In this document: positions 24,901 through 33,393 of the stretch, piece after piece
Layout of the letters: every line of letters begins with the position of its first letter
Numbering within the stretch: the first letter of the stretch is position 1
NCBI RefSeq assembly: GCF_934295145.1
Contig: NZ_CAKRAS010000005.1
Span: forward strand, 17,482 to 81,481
Reading direction: 5' to 3'
DNA length: 64,000 nt
Origin: an uncultured Eubacterium sp.
Lineage (GTDB): Bacteria; Bacillota; Clostridia; Lachnospirales; Lachnospiraceae
Program-made: the position numbers and the translations under genes
Notes under the pieces: generated by a model
What the model was told of the DNA's origin: nothing
Databases searched by the model: none
Seen by the model: the letters and a program-made list of their open reading frames with translations, nothing else

Positions 24901-27297
24901 ATGAAAAGAATTGCAGTAATGTGTCTGATTGCTTCTTTGACAATGTCAGTAAGTGGAGTTCCTGCGTATGCGCGGTCTGTGGTTACTACGGGAAATACAG
25001 TTAGCACAGTGGAAAAAACGGCAGCAACACAGGATGAGGAAGAACAGTCAGCCAAGACTGTAAGTACAGATAAATATCCGGATGACTGGGATGCGGATGA
25101 TCCGGGAAATGCAAGAGCATACATGCAGCAGCATGGAGATGCAGATAATACAGAAGAATCTACTGTGGATGACAGTAATATTGCATTATTCTCTTTGGAT
25201 AATGTAAATTTAGCTAGAAGCAGCAGTGGTGTGACGACAACGTGGGAAAATTATACGTTAGATAATAATGGGAATATCACAGGCTCAAAGACGAATACTT
25301 ATACACATAATCCGGCAAATACCAATGGAAAAAGTATTGTAGCAGGAATTGATGTGTCTTATCATAATGGAAATATCGACTGGAATAAAGTAAAAGCATC
25401 TGGTGTGGATTATGCCATGATCAGGGTCGGATACAGAGGATTTTCCGGTGGAACAATTGCAACTAGAGGAGACAATAAGTTTAAAACTTATATTGAAGGC
25501 GCAAAAGCTGCAGGAATAAAAGTTGGTGTTTATTTCTTTTCACAGGCAATTAATGTGCAGGAAGCAGAAGAAGAAGCTGAGTGGACATTAAATCATATCA
25601 AAGATTATCAGATTGATCTTCCAGTAGTAATAGATTATGAGTATGCCGGAAATACGGATAAGAATGGAAACTCCCTGGAACGTCTGAATAATGCAAATCT
25701 GTCAAAAGCGCAGAAAACTGAAAATGTAACGGCATTTTGTAATAAGGTGACAGCAGCAGGATATCAGGCCATGGTATATTCCAGTTCAAGCTGGCTGGAA
25801 CATGATCTGGATACCGATGCACTCGGACAGAAGTATGGAGTGTGGATGGCACGTTTTAATACCCATTCTTACACAGATTCAGAAAAAGGAAAATTCTATG
25901 GTGGAAAAATAGATATCTGGCAGTGTAGCAGCAGAGCCAAAATAGGTGGTATCAGCACTTGTGTGGATCTTGATTATTTATATGAAGAAAATAACAATAA
26001 TAAGACGGATATTGTGGAAGATTCGGAGACTGGAGACTGGTATTACACAGTAAATGGAGAGAGAGACGAGACATACACAGGTGTAGCGAAAACAAGTAAA
26101 GGCTGGATCCGGATTGAGAATGGAAAGGCAAATTTTGATTTCCAGGGAATAGCAAGTAATCAGAATGGAACCTGGTATCTGAAAGATGGAAAGGTAGATT
26201 TCGACTATACAGGCTTCGCTCATGTGGGGGGAGACTGGTGGTATGTAGAAAGTGGTCAATTAAAATACGATAGAACAGATGTCATTGAAGGAACTGTCAA
26301 TGGGGAATCCGGCTGGTGGTACGTCGTTGGCGGAAAAGTGACCAGAGATACAACCGTAGCAAAAAACAGCCTTGGATGGTGGCGCATTGAAAACGGAAAA
26401 GTAAACTTTAACTTTAATGGAATCGCCAGCAATGAAAACGGAACCTGGTATCTATCCGGAGGAAAAGTTGACTTTAATTATACCGGTTTTGGCAGTGACG
26501 GAACGGACTGGTGGTACGTAGAAAAAGGCCAGGTAAACTACAATAAGACGGATGTCATGAAGACGACCATTAACGGCGAGACTGCATGGTGGCATGTAGT
26601 CGGAAGTAAAGTGACAAAGGATACAACGGTAGCGAAAAACAGCAATGGCTGGTGGTATATCAAAGACGGAAAAGTAGACTTTGGATACAATGGATTTGCG
26701 CAGAACAGCAATGGTTGGTGGTATTTGGAAAATGGCAAAGTAACATTTCAGAAAAATGATGTCATTAAGGGTACGGTCAATGAGACGAATGGCTGGTGGC
26801 ATGTAATCGGAAGTAAAGTGATCTTTGATACAACCGTGGCAAAGAATGGAAATGGCTGGTGGTATATCAAAAACGGAATGGTTGATTTCACACACAGTGG
26901 CGTTGAGAAGAATGAAAACGGCTGGTGGCGCATCGAAAATGGAAAAGTAAACTTTGGATTTTATGGCTTTGCAGAAAACAGCAATGGCTGGTGGTATCTG
27001 GAAGGCGGCAAAGTAACATTCCGTAAAAATGATGTTATTAAGGGCACAATTGGTGGTGTCAATGGCTGGTGGCATGTAGTTGGAAGCAAAGTGACCAAAG
27101 ATACAACAGTGGCAAAAAACAGCAATGGCTGGTGGTACATCAAGGATGGAATGGTTGATTTTACTTATAATGGTATCGCACAGAACCAGAATGGCTGGTG
27201 GTATCTGGAAGGCGGCAAAGTAAACTTTGGTTACAATGGAACTGTGACAGCAGACGAAAAAAACTATACTGTAAAAAATGGCAAAGTTAATAAATAA
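24901..27297 (+). CDS. Secreted GH25 lysozyme (muramidase) with GWW cell-wall-binding repeats
   Basis: A 798-residue exported protein with signal peptide (1-24, ending AYA). An acidic linker leads to a GH25 catalytic domain at about 146-358. It begins IVAGIDVSYHNGNIDWNKVK, with the family Asp151, and has PVVIDYEYAG with Asp245 and Glu247, the expected catalytic acids. DIWQCSS and VDLDYLY near the end match the family. It cuts the N-acetylmuramic acid-N-acetylglucosamine bond in peptidoglycan. From about residue 372 to the end there are roughly eighteen repeat units of two types: 22-residue GWW-x4-GKVDF units, and 26-residue units with DVIKGTVN..GWWHVVGSKVT. Catalytic domain plus repeat tail is the layout of pneumococcal LytC-type muramidases. 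The next repeat gene starts 26 bp later, so the two are probably one operon. Confidence 0.92.
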   Translation: MKRIAVMCLIASLTMSVSGVPAYARSVVTTGNTVSTVEKTAATQDEEEQSAKTVSTDKYPDDWDADDPGNARAYMQQHGDADNTEESTVDDSNIALFSLDNVNLARSSSGVTTTWENYTLDNNGNITGSKTNTYTHNPANTNGKSIVAGIDVSYHNGNIDWNKVKASGVDYAMIRVGYRGFSGGTIATRGDNKFKTYIEGAKAAGIKVGVYFFSQAINVQEAEEEAEWTLNHIKDYQIDLPVVIDYEYAGNTDKNGNSLERLNNANLSKAQKTENVTAFCNKVTAAGYQAMVYSSSSWLEHDLDTDALGQKYGVWMARFNTHSYTDSEKGKFYGGKIDIWQCSSRAKIGGISTCVDLDYLYEENNNNKTDIVEDSETGDWYYTVNGERDETYTGVAKTSKGWIRIENGKANFDFQGIASNQNGTWYLKDGKVDFDYTGFAHVGGDWWYVESGQLKYDRTDVIEGTVNGESGWWYVVGGKVTRDTTVAKNSLGWWRIENGKVNFNFNGIASNENGTWYLSGGKVDFNYTGFGSDGTDWWYVEKGQVNYNKTDVMKTTINGETAWWHVVGSKVTKDTTVAKNSNGWWYIKDGKVDFGYNGFAQNSNGWWYLENGKVTFQKNDVIKGTVNETNGWWHVIGSKVIFDTTVAKNGNGWWYIKNGMVDFTHSGVEKNENGWWRIENGKVNFGFYGFAENSNGWWYLEGGKVTFRKNDVIKGTIGGVNGWWHVVGSKVTKDTTVAKNSNGWWYIKDGMVDFTYNGIAQNQNGWWYLEGGKVNFGYNGTVTADEKNYTVKNGKVNK
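26014..27294 (+). repeat. In-frame tandem repeats in the GH25 gene
   Basis: About eighteen coding units. A three-unit super-period recurs: TVAKNS.GWW(R/Y)I, then GFAQNSNGWWYL, then a longer KNDVIKG..GWWHVVGSKVT unit, repeating about every 70 residues. The same super-period is present at 29049-30056. Confidence 0.88.
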
Positions 27298-27323
27298 TAA
27301 AGCGCAGTAAAAGAGGGATACTT

Positions 27324-30059
27324 ATGAGAAAAAAGAATAAGGTAACAGCGGTTATTCTTTCATTGTTTCTGAGTGTTGTGATGTTTGCGACACCTTGTCT
27401 GGCAGCACAGGCAGATAACGGAAGTATGGTGCTGACTGAGGATGGTCAGGAAGTAAGTCAGCCGGAAAACAATACAGATGTAACTGAAACAGATCAGAAT
27501 AACGGTACAAAGGTTGAAGCAGATTCCTCAGATGTAGAAGATGTTTCTAAGTCTGAGGTGGAAAATCCGGATGTCAGCAGTACGGAAGATGTTGTTGTGG
27601 ATGATGAGAAGCCGGATGTTTCGGATGTAGAGACAGCGGGAAATCCATCAACAGACAAGTCTGAAACAGATACACAGGATATCGCAACACAGGAAAATCA
27701 GGATGCCGAGGTTGCCGTGCAGGATCTGGAAGTGGAAGAGAAAAGTTTGTCTGGTCAGTATCTGATTAACTTTAATAAATCCAATAGTTCTTCTACCTAT
27801 GTATCTTATACAGAATACAATACAGGAAAAAGCGGATATATTAATGGTTTTTATGGTGCGGATGCGGCATACCTTGGAACCACAGGAAATTATTATATCT
27901 TTATGATGTCCGGTGTGATTGGAAAGGTCAGCAGCAGTGCGGTAACCCTGATTCCGTTCGAAAATGCAAAGAGTCACAGTTATTATTATGTGGAAAAGGG
28001 CAATCTGTATCATAGAATTACGAGAAACTTATCTGGAGCAAGTTATGTTTCAAAACTGAATAATGGAAAGGCCCCTTCGTATTTGTCAGCGGGAACGAAT
28101 TATCTCAGTTACGATGGACATTATTTTTACACGAATTATGCGACAATGGTTTCTGATTATACCAGTGACAGTAGAGCACATTCTGTAAATCCGAATATGC
28201 CATATTACAATTATTATCAGTTTCTTCCGTTGCGCAGTACAACCTGCTATACCGCAGATGAATTAAATACAACCATTAATGCTAAGATTACATCGACATC
28301 CAAGATGAAGGATCTGGGCAGTGATTTTGTAAATGATCAGAATACATATGGTGTGAATGCGTTATTGATGGCTGCAATTGCGGCAAATGAAAGCAGCTGG
28401 GGAGACAGCAGTATTGCAAAAAACAAAAATAACCTGTTTGGACTAAATGCAGTGGATGCATCTCCGTCACAGAGCGCAAATCAGTATGCAAATGTATCGA
28501 CATGTATTAAAGATTTTGCAGAAACCTATATGTCAAAAAAATATCTGAACCCAAATAATTTCAGTAAAGGAAATTATCGTGGTGCTTATCTTGGAAATAA
28601 GGCAAGTGGTATCAATGTGCAGTATGCGTCAGATCCATACTGGGGAGAAAAGGCGGCAAACTATGCTTACTATCTGGGGCAGAAATTGTCATCCAAAGAC
28701 GAATATCGTTATACGATCGGTATCAAAGATCCGATCAGCTGTGTGAATAAGACACCGTCCATGAATCTGAATGTGCGGAATGGAAATACGACTTCTTCTG
28801 CGAGACTGTATTATGCAGCAAATTTATATGGTGTAGCGTTCTTATTGAAAGATGGAACAAATGTATCGAATGGTTTTTATAAGGTTCAGAGCGATGGCGT
28901 ATTAAACAGTGGACGAACAGCTATTAACAACAGTACTGGTGTTTATGATTTCAGTGATATGTATGCATATACAAGTGCATCTTACATAACGGTTGTAAAT
29001 TATGGAGATGGAAGCAATAACAATGATGTCATTGACAAGAGCCTGAATGGTGTGATCAAAGCTGCAGACGGAAACTGGTACTATTATGTAAATGGTGTGA
29101 TCGACTATACCCATACCGGTGTAGACAAAAATGCCAACGGCTGGTGGCGTGTGGAGAACGGTAAAGTAAACTTTAACTATGAAGGTGTTGCCAAGAACCA
29201 GAATGGCTGGTGGTATCTGAAAGATGGACAAGTTGATTTTACCTATAATGGATTTGCAAGTAATGAAAACGGCTGGTGGTATGTAGAAAACGGAAAAGTT
29301 ACATTTGCAAAAAATGATATCATTAAGGGAATTGTTAAAGGAACAAATGGCTGGTGGCATGTGGTTGAAAGTCAGGTGACTTTCGATACAACAGTAGCAA
29401 AAAACAGTCTTGGCTGGTGGTTTGTCAACAACGGAATGGTCGATTTTTCTCATAATGGTGTAGAGAAAAACAGCAATGGATGGTGGTACATCAAAGATGG
29501 AAAAGTTGACTTCTCCTATCAGGGCTTTGCGCAGAACAGTAATGGCTGGTGGTACCTGGAAGGCGGAAAAGTTCTATTTTCAAAGAGTGATGTAATGAAA
29601 GCAACCATTGGTGGTGTTAATGCATGGTGGTATGTGGTTGGAGGTAAGGTGACTTCTGATACGACTGTGGCAAAAAACAGCAATGGCTGGTGGTATATCA
29701 AAGATGGAAAAGTAGATTTCTCCTATCAGGGCTTTGCACAGAACAGCAATGGCTGGTGGTATCTGGAAGGTGGAAAGGTAACGTTCCAGAAAAATGATGT
29801 TGTCAAAGGAGCAGTAGATGATGAGACTGCATGGTGGCATGTCGTTGGAAGCAAAGTGACCTACGATAATACAGTAGCAAAAAACAGCAATGGCTGGTGG
29901 AAAATTACAAATGGAAAGGTTGATTTCAACTTTACGGGAATTGCATCAAACCAGAATGGCTGGTGGTATCTGAAGGATGGAAAAGTTGATTTTTCTCATA
30001 ATGCAACAATTACATCCAACGGAAAAACGTATCAGATCGTTAACGGTCAGGTAAAATAA
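27324..30059 (+). CDS. Secreted N-acetylglucosaminidase-like autolysin with GWW repeats
   Basis: A 911-residue exported protein; ATG 27324 follows AGAGGGA. Signal peptide is residues 1-28. Residues about 30-145 are a strongly acidic, Asp/Glu/Ser/Thr-rich linker. A middle part (about 145-310) is not one I recognise. The catalytic domain is about 325-470: NALLMAAIAANESSWGDSSI, then KNKNNLFGLNAVD, matches the glucosaminidase (LytD/Auto-type) fold with catalytic Glu356. Residues 475-600 may be an SH3-like segment (SMNLNVRNGNTTSS). The tail (about 609-911) holds about fifteen GWW repeats with the same super-period as the GH25 gene upstream. The predicted role is peptidoglycan cleavage during growth or separation, retained on the surface by the repeats. 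A strong terminator follows. Confidence 0.88.
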   Translation: MRKKNKVTAVILSLFLSVVMFATPCLAAQADNGSMVLTEDGQEVSQPENNTDVTETDQNNGTKVEADSSDVEDVSKSEVENPDVSSTEDVVVDDEKPDVSDVETAGNPSTDKSETDTQDIATQENQDAEVAVQDLEVEEKSLSGQYLINFNKSNSSSTYVSYTEYNTGKSGYINGFYGADAAYLGTTGNYYIFMMSGVIGKVSSSAVTLIPFENAKSHSYYYVEKGNLYHRITRNLSGASYVSKLNNGKAPSYLSAGTNYLSYDGHYFYTNYATMVSDYTSDSRAHSVNPNMPYYNYYQFLPLRSTTCYTADELNTTINAKITSTSKMKDLGSDFVNDQNTYGVNALLMAAIAANESSWGDSSIAKNKNNLFGLNAVDASPSQSANQYANVSTCIKDFAETYMSKKYLNPNNFSKGNYRGAYLGNKASGINVQYASDPYWGEKAANYAYYLGQKLSSKDEYRYTIGIKDPISCVNKTPSMNLNVRNGNTTSSARLYYAANLYGVAFLLKDGTNVSNGFYKVQSDGVLNSGRTAINNSTGVYDFSDMYAYTSASYITVVNYGDGSNNNDVIDKSLNGVIKAADGNWYYYVNGVIDYTHTGVDKNANGWWRVENGKVNFNYEGVAKNQNGWWYLKDGQVDFTYNGFASNENGWWYVENGKVTFAKNDIIKGIVKGTNGWWHVVESQVTFDTTVAKNSLGWWFVNNGMVDFSHNGVEKNSNGWWYIKDGKVDFSYQGFAQNSNGWWYLEGGKVLFSKSDVMKATIGGVNAWWYVVGGKVTSDTTVAKNSNGWWYIKDGKVDFSYQGFAQNSNGWWYLEGGKVTFQKNDVVKGAVDDETAWWHVVGSKVTYDNTVAKNSNGWWKITNGKVDFNFTGIASNQNGWWYLKDGKVDFSHNATITSNGKTYQIVNGQVK
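29049..30056 (+). repeat. In-frame tandem repeats in the glucosaminidase gene
   Basis: About fifteen units, with the TVAKNSNGWW / GFAQNSNGWW / NDVIKG..WWHVVGSKVT super-period shared with the GH25 gene. Two adjacent super-units (29380-29880) are nearly identical in DNA. Confidence 0.88.
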
Positions 30060-30073
30060 TTGAATATAAGCGA

Positions 30074-30110
30074 AAAATGCACTTATATGAATAATAAGTG
30101 CATTTTGCTT
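30074..30110 (+). terminator. Intrinsic terminator after the glucosaminidase gene
   Basis: A 13-bp perfect stem AAAATGCACTTAT / ATAAGTGCATTTT (30074-30086, 30093-30105) with a 6-base loop and a T-rich tail; it may work in both directions. Confidence 0.85.
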
Positions 30111-30191
30111 TACTAACCAGCAAAAAAATGTTACAATTTTGTTAATTAGAGGAAAAAACAGGTAAAGCTTTTCAGGAAGGAAAATAGAAAT

Positions 30192-31091
30192 ATGAATACT
30201 ACATTAGTGATTATGGCCGCAGGAATTGGATCCAGATTTGGTGGTGGAGTAAAACAGCTTACTCCGGTAGGTCCAAATGGTGAGATTATTATAGATTACT
30301 CTATTCATGATGCACTGGAGGCTGGTTTTAATAAAATCGTTTTTATCATTCGTAAAGATATCGAGGCAGATTTCAAAGAAGTCATTGGTGATCGTATCGA
30401 GAAGATCTGTGATGTGGAATATGTATTCCAGTCACTGGATGATCTGCCGGAAGGCTTTGAAAAGCCGGCAGACCGTACAAAACCATGGGGAACCGGACAG
30501 GCAGTAAGATGCTGCAAAGGTATCGTTAATGAGCCGTTTGCTGTCATTAATGCAGATGATTACTATGGAAAAGAAGCATTTGTGAAAGTGCATGATTATC
30601 TGGTAAATTGTGGCGATACAAAATATCAGTATTGCATGGCCGGCTTTATCCTTGATAATACACTTAGCGATAACGGAACGGTTACCAGAGGTGTGTGCAA
30701 AGTAGATGACCAGGAAATGCTTGAAAAAATCGTAGAGACAAGTGGAATTGCCCGCGGCGCAGACGGAATTGTCCGTGATGAGAATGGAAATGAGATTCCA
30801 TCCGGAACACATGTATCCATGAATATGTGGGGTGTGACACCGGAGTTCTTGGATGTGCTGGATAAAGGCTTTGCAGAATTTCTTGCAAAGGTTGAGCCGG
30901 GCAATATCAAAGCAGAGTATCTGCTTCCAACTATTATTGGCGATATGCTTGCAAATGGCGAAGTGTCTGTAAAAGTACTTGAGACACAGGATAAATGGTT
31001 TGGTGTAACCTATCAGGAAGACCGTCAGACGGTAGTAGACGCATTTGCAGAACTGATCGCAAACGGAGTATACAAGACACCGTTATTTTAA
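30192..31091 (+). CDS. NTP-transferase family nucleotidyltransferase, substrate unknown
   Basis: A 299-residue protein starting at ATG 30192 after AGGAAGG. The N-terminal VIMAAGIGSRFGGGVKQLTP is the signature loop of sugar-1-phosphate and alcohol-phosphate nucleotidyltransferases, with the conserved lysine in VKQL. FAVINADDYYG near residue 120 carries the metal-binding acidic pair. The protein is longer than LicC and lacks clear similarity to its C-terminal YWDD/EID region. The position just after the repeat proteins and the phosphocholine locus suggests a part in activating a surface-glycan precursor, but a separate terminator lies upstream and the gene may be its own unit. A terminator follows at 31178. 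Confidence 0.78.
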   Translation: MNTTLVIMAAGIGSRFGGGVKQLTPVGPNGEIIIDYSIHDALEAGFNKIVFIIRKDIEADFKEVIGDRIEKICDVEYVFQSLDDLPEGFEKPADRTKPWGTGQAVRCCKGIVNEPFAVINADDYYGKEAFVKVHDYLVNCGDTKYQYCMAGFILDNTLSDNGTVTRGVCKVDDQEMLEKIVETSGIARGADGIVRDENGNEIPSGTHVSMNMWGVTPEFLDVLDKGFAEFLAKVEPGNIKAEYLLPTIIGDMLANGEVSVKVLETQDKWFGVTYQEDRQTVVDAFAELIANGVYKTPLF

Positions 31092-31177
31092 CCAGATTAA
31101 GCAAGTAGCGTAAGAGGATTGTGAATATCTGTCAGAAGTTCAGAAGCAAAATCATAATAAAATATTTATCAAATTAG

Positions 31178-31220
31178 AAACACTTCATGCTGTAGAAATT
31201 ACAGTGTGGGGTGTTTTTTT
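31178..31220 (+). terminator. Intrinsic terminator before spoVAD
   Basis: A stem of up to 17 bp (31178-31194 with 31200-31216, including G-U pairs) with a 5-base loop and a run of seven T at 31214-31220. The rest of the 247-bp gap shows no gene. Confidence 0.75.
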
Positions 31221-31338
31221 GATAGGAAATTACGTTGAATTGAAAAGTGAATTCTATCTGGTAGTATAAAGATCCTCTTTTTGTTAAATACTGTAACAAA
31301 TAATCTAAGTAAAACATTATGATAAGGAGACGGAAATT

Positions 31339-32370
31339 ATGGCAACACAAATCGGACGCCAAAGCATCATGTTTGAAAATCCACCCTGGATCATCAGCAG
31401 TGGCTGCGTGGCGGGAACAAAGGAAGCAGAGGGACCTATCGGACATGAGATCGACTTAGTAGGCGAAGATGATAATTTTGGGTGTGATATCTGGGAAGAA
31501 GCGGAGAGTACATTGCAAAAAGAAGCGTTGACCATCGCATTGGGAAAAGCAGGATTAAAAGCAGAAGATCTGCGGTATCTGTTCGCCGGGGATTTGCTTG
31601 GACAGTCTATGGCAACATCCTTCGGCCTGCAGCAGTTCAACATTCCATTATTTGGATTATACGGTGCCTGCTCAACGGCAGGAGAGTCATTGGCGCTTGC
31701 CGCAATGACAGTGGCCGCGGGCTACGCAGATCTGGCAGGAGCGGTGACTTCCAGCCATTTTGCCAGTGCGGAGAAGCAGTTTCGCTTTCCCCTGGAATAT
31801 GCCAGTCAAAGGCCCTTATGTACTACCTGGACGGTTACCGGTTCCGGAGCCTTTGTACTTGGCAGAGACAGATCAGAACATGAGTATGATGTCTGCATCA
31901 CTGGAATCACACCGGGCAAAATCGTGGATTATGGCGTCCGGGATTCCATGAACATGGGAGCAGCTATGGCCCCGGCGACGGCTGCCTGCATTGCGGCGCA
32001 TCTGGAGGATTTCTCAAGAAGTCCATCCTACTATGACAAGATCATTACCGGTGATCTGGGAGCGGTAGGGCGGGAAATTCTCATTGATCTGTTGCGGCAG
32101 AAAAATATTGAGATCGGAAGCTTTCATACCGACTGTGGATTGGAAATCTTTGATAATGAGCGCCAAGGTACAGGGAGTGGTGGAAGTGGCTGTGGCTGTG
32201 CCGCAGTGACGCTAAGCGCACATTTTCTGCCGATGCTGTGGCGCGGAGAACTGAAGCGGGTACTATTTGTACCGACAGGCGCATTACTGTCTAAAATCAG
32301 CTTTAATGAGGGCGAGAACGTGCCTGGAATTGCTCATGCGGTGGTGTTAGAAGCGGTAGAAAGGAAGTGA
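31339..32370 (+). CDS. spoVAD: Stage V sporulation protein AD
   Basis: A 343-residue protein with AAGGAGA ahead of ATG 31339. It follows SpoVAD from end to end: the start IGRQSIMFENPPWIISSGCV, the GPIGHEIDLV segment, LFGLYGACSTAGESLALAA (the thiolase-like core with Cys), and GSGGSGCGCAAV near residue 278. SpoVAD is part of the SpoVA machinery that loads dipicolinic acid into the developing spore; the Bacillus protein is known to bind dipicolinate. The gene sits four bases before spoVAE. A spoVAC gene, which usually precedes spoVAD, is not present upstream in this window. I could not find a convincing sigma-G promoter in the gap before it. Confidence 0.95.
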   Translation: MATQIGRQSIMFENPPWIISSGCVAGTKEAEGPIGHEIDLVGEDDNFGCDIWEEAESTLQKEALTIALGKAGLKAEDLRYLFAGDLLGQSMATSFGLQQFNIPLFGLYGACSTAGESLALAAMTVAAGYADLAGAVTSSHFASAEKQFRFPLEYASQRPLCTTWTVTGSGAFVLGRDRSEHEYDVCITGITPGKIVDYGVRDSMNMGAAMAPATAACIAAHLEDFSRSPSYYDKIITGDLGAVGREILIDLLRQKNIEIGSFHTDCGLEIFDNERQGTGSGGSGCGCAAVTLSAHFLPMLWRGELKRVLFVPTGALLSKISFNEGENVPGIAHAVVLEAVERK

Positions 32371-32374
32371 AACT

Positions 32375-32731
32375 ATGGACTATATAAATGCATTCTGGGT
32401 CGGTGGACTGATCTGCGCACTTGTGCAGATTTTACTGGAAAAAACAAAACTGCTTCCGGGGCGTGTCATGGTACTTCTTGTATGTTCTGGAGCCGTGCTC
32501 GGTGCAGTTGGCATCTATGAACCCTTTTCAAAATTTGCGGGAGCAGGAGCAAATGTGCCGCTGCTTGGATTTGGAAACACATTGTGGAAAGGAATGAAAA
32601 CAGCCATTGATGAAAGCGGATTTCTTGGGCTTTTTACCGGCGGATTTACAGCCTGCGCCGTCGGTGTATCGGCAGCACTGATCTTTGGATATCTGGCGTC
32701 ACTGATTTTCAATTCTAAAATGAGAAAATAA
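32375..32731 (+). CDS. spoVAE: Stage V sporulation protein AE (membrane subunit)
   Basis: A 118-residue membrane protein four bases after spoVAD. It has three hydrophobic segments, and AFWVGGLICALVQILLEKTK and FLGLFTGGFTACAVGVSAAL match the SpoVAE(b) family. It is thought to act with SpoVAC and SpoVAD in dipicolinate movement across the inner spore membrane. Length is normal. After its stop an inverted repeat, TATTGTTAAT / ATTAACAATA (32735-32744 and 32771-32780), lacks a T run and is not an obvious terminator. Confidence 0.92.
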   Translation: MDYINAFWVGGLICALVQILLEKTKLLPGRVMVLLVCSGAVLGAVGIYEPFSKFAGAGANVPLLGFGNTLWKGMKTAIDESGFLGLFTGGFTACAVGVSAALIFGYLASLIFNSKMRK

Positions 32732-32881
32732 TAATATTGTTAATGCATAAAATTTGAAAAAAAGTATCATATTAACAATACAAAACACAGCTTTTCATCC
32801 GTACTTTTATGGCGAAATATAAGACAGTCATGTTGAATGAAAAGACTGAATGAAAAACAGTGAAAAAGGAGAGATACCGAC

Positions 32882-33262
32882 ATGAAAAAAATGAAACAGA
32901 TTGCGTTTATTCTTGTGCTGGCATTAAGTTTAACTACCTTTGCTGCATGTGGAAAAAACAATAAGGATATGAACAATGGAGCCAACACCAATTCCGTGAC
33001 AGAAAACGGTACAGATGCCAACGACACCATCAAAGACGAAAGTCGCACCGACACGAATACCGGCAGCAATACTACAACGAATCATGACGCAAACAACGAT
33101 CTGGATCGAAACGACGGCGGTATTACCGGCGAGAACATGGATAAAGCCAGAGAAAACGCAAAAGACGCAGCAGAAGATACCAAAGACGCGATTCGTGACA
33201 CAGGAGAGGCAATCAAAAATGGTATCACAGGTGATGACACAACAAATACCAATAACAATTAA
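32882..33262 (+). CDS. Small Asn/Asp/Thr-rich lipoprotein
   Basis: A 126-residue predicted lipoprotein starting at ATG 32882 after AAAGGAGAG. The N-terminus MKKMKQIAFILVLALSLTTF followed by AACGK is a signal peptide with a lipobox, so the mature protein begins at Cys23 and is anchored to the outer membrane face. The mature part is low-complexity, rich in Asn, Asp and Thr. It includes a helical stretch with an 11-residue-like Ala/Lys/Asp pattern (ENAKDAAEDTKDAIRDTGEA) similar in flavour to stress or LEA-like segments. I recognise no enzyme domain. It stands alone between spoVAE and a bidirectional hairpin; function unknown. Confidence 0.75.
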   Translation: MKKMKQIAFILVLALSLTTFAACGKNNKDMNNGANTNSVTENGTDANDTIKDESRTDTNTGSNTTTNHDANNDLDRNDGGITGENMDKARENAKDAAEDTKDAIRDTGEAIKNGITGDDTTNTNNN

Positions 33263-33278
33263 AGAAGTAACGTAAATG

Positions 33279-33346
33279 AGGAGGAGAACTCAGATTAGTG
33301 ATGCAGGGCGTCTTAGCCCAAAGCACTCATCTGAGTTCTTCTCCTC
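33279..33346. terminator. Long hairpin between convergent lipoprotein and guaB genes
   Basis: About 17-bp arms, GAGGAGAACTCAGAT / ATCTGAGTTCTTCTCCTC, enclose a further small GGGC/GCCC hairpin. Placed between two converging stops, it probably ends transcription from both sides, although the T run is short on the plus strand. Confidence 0.6.
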
Positions 33347-33393
33347 TTTAAAACATAAAAATTAAACTATAAAATTTACGTCATGAAACCCCA

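Noticed and set aside
19747..30056. Possible CRISPR-like or satellite arrays because of regular repeats
   Set aside because: Repeats are in-frame coding units of secreted proteins, with no unique spacers of fixed length between identical repeats and no cas genes.
32735..32780. Inverted repeat TATTGTTAAT / ATTAACAATA after spoVAE as a terminator
   Set aside because: The loop is long and no T run follows; it may be a protein site or chance in AT-rich DNA.
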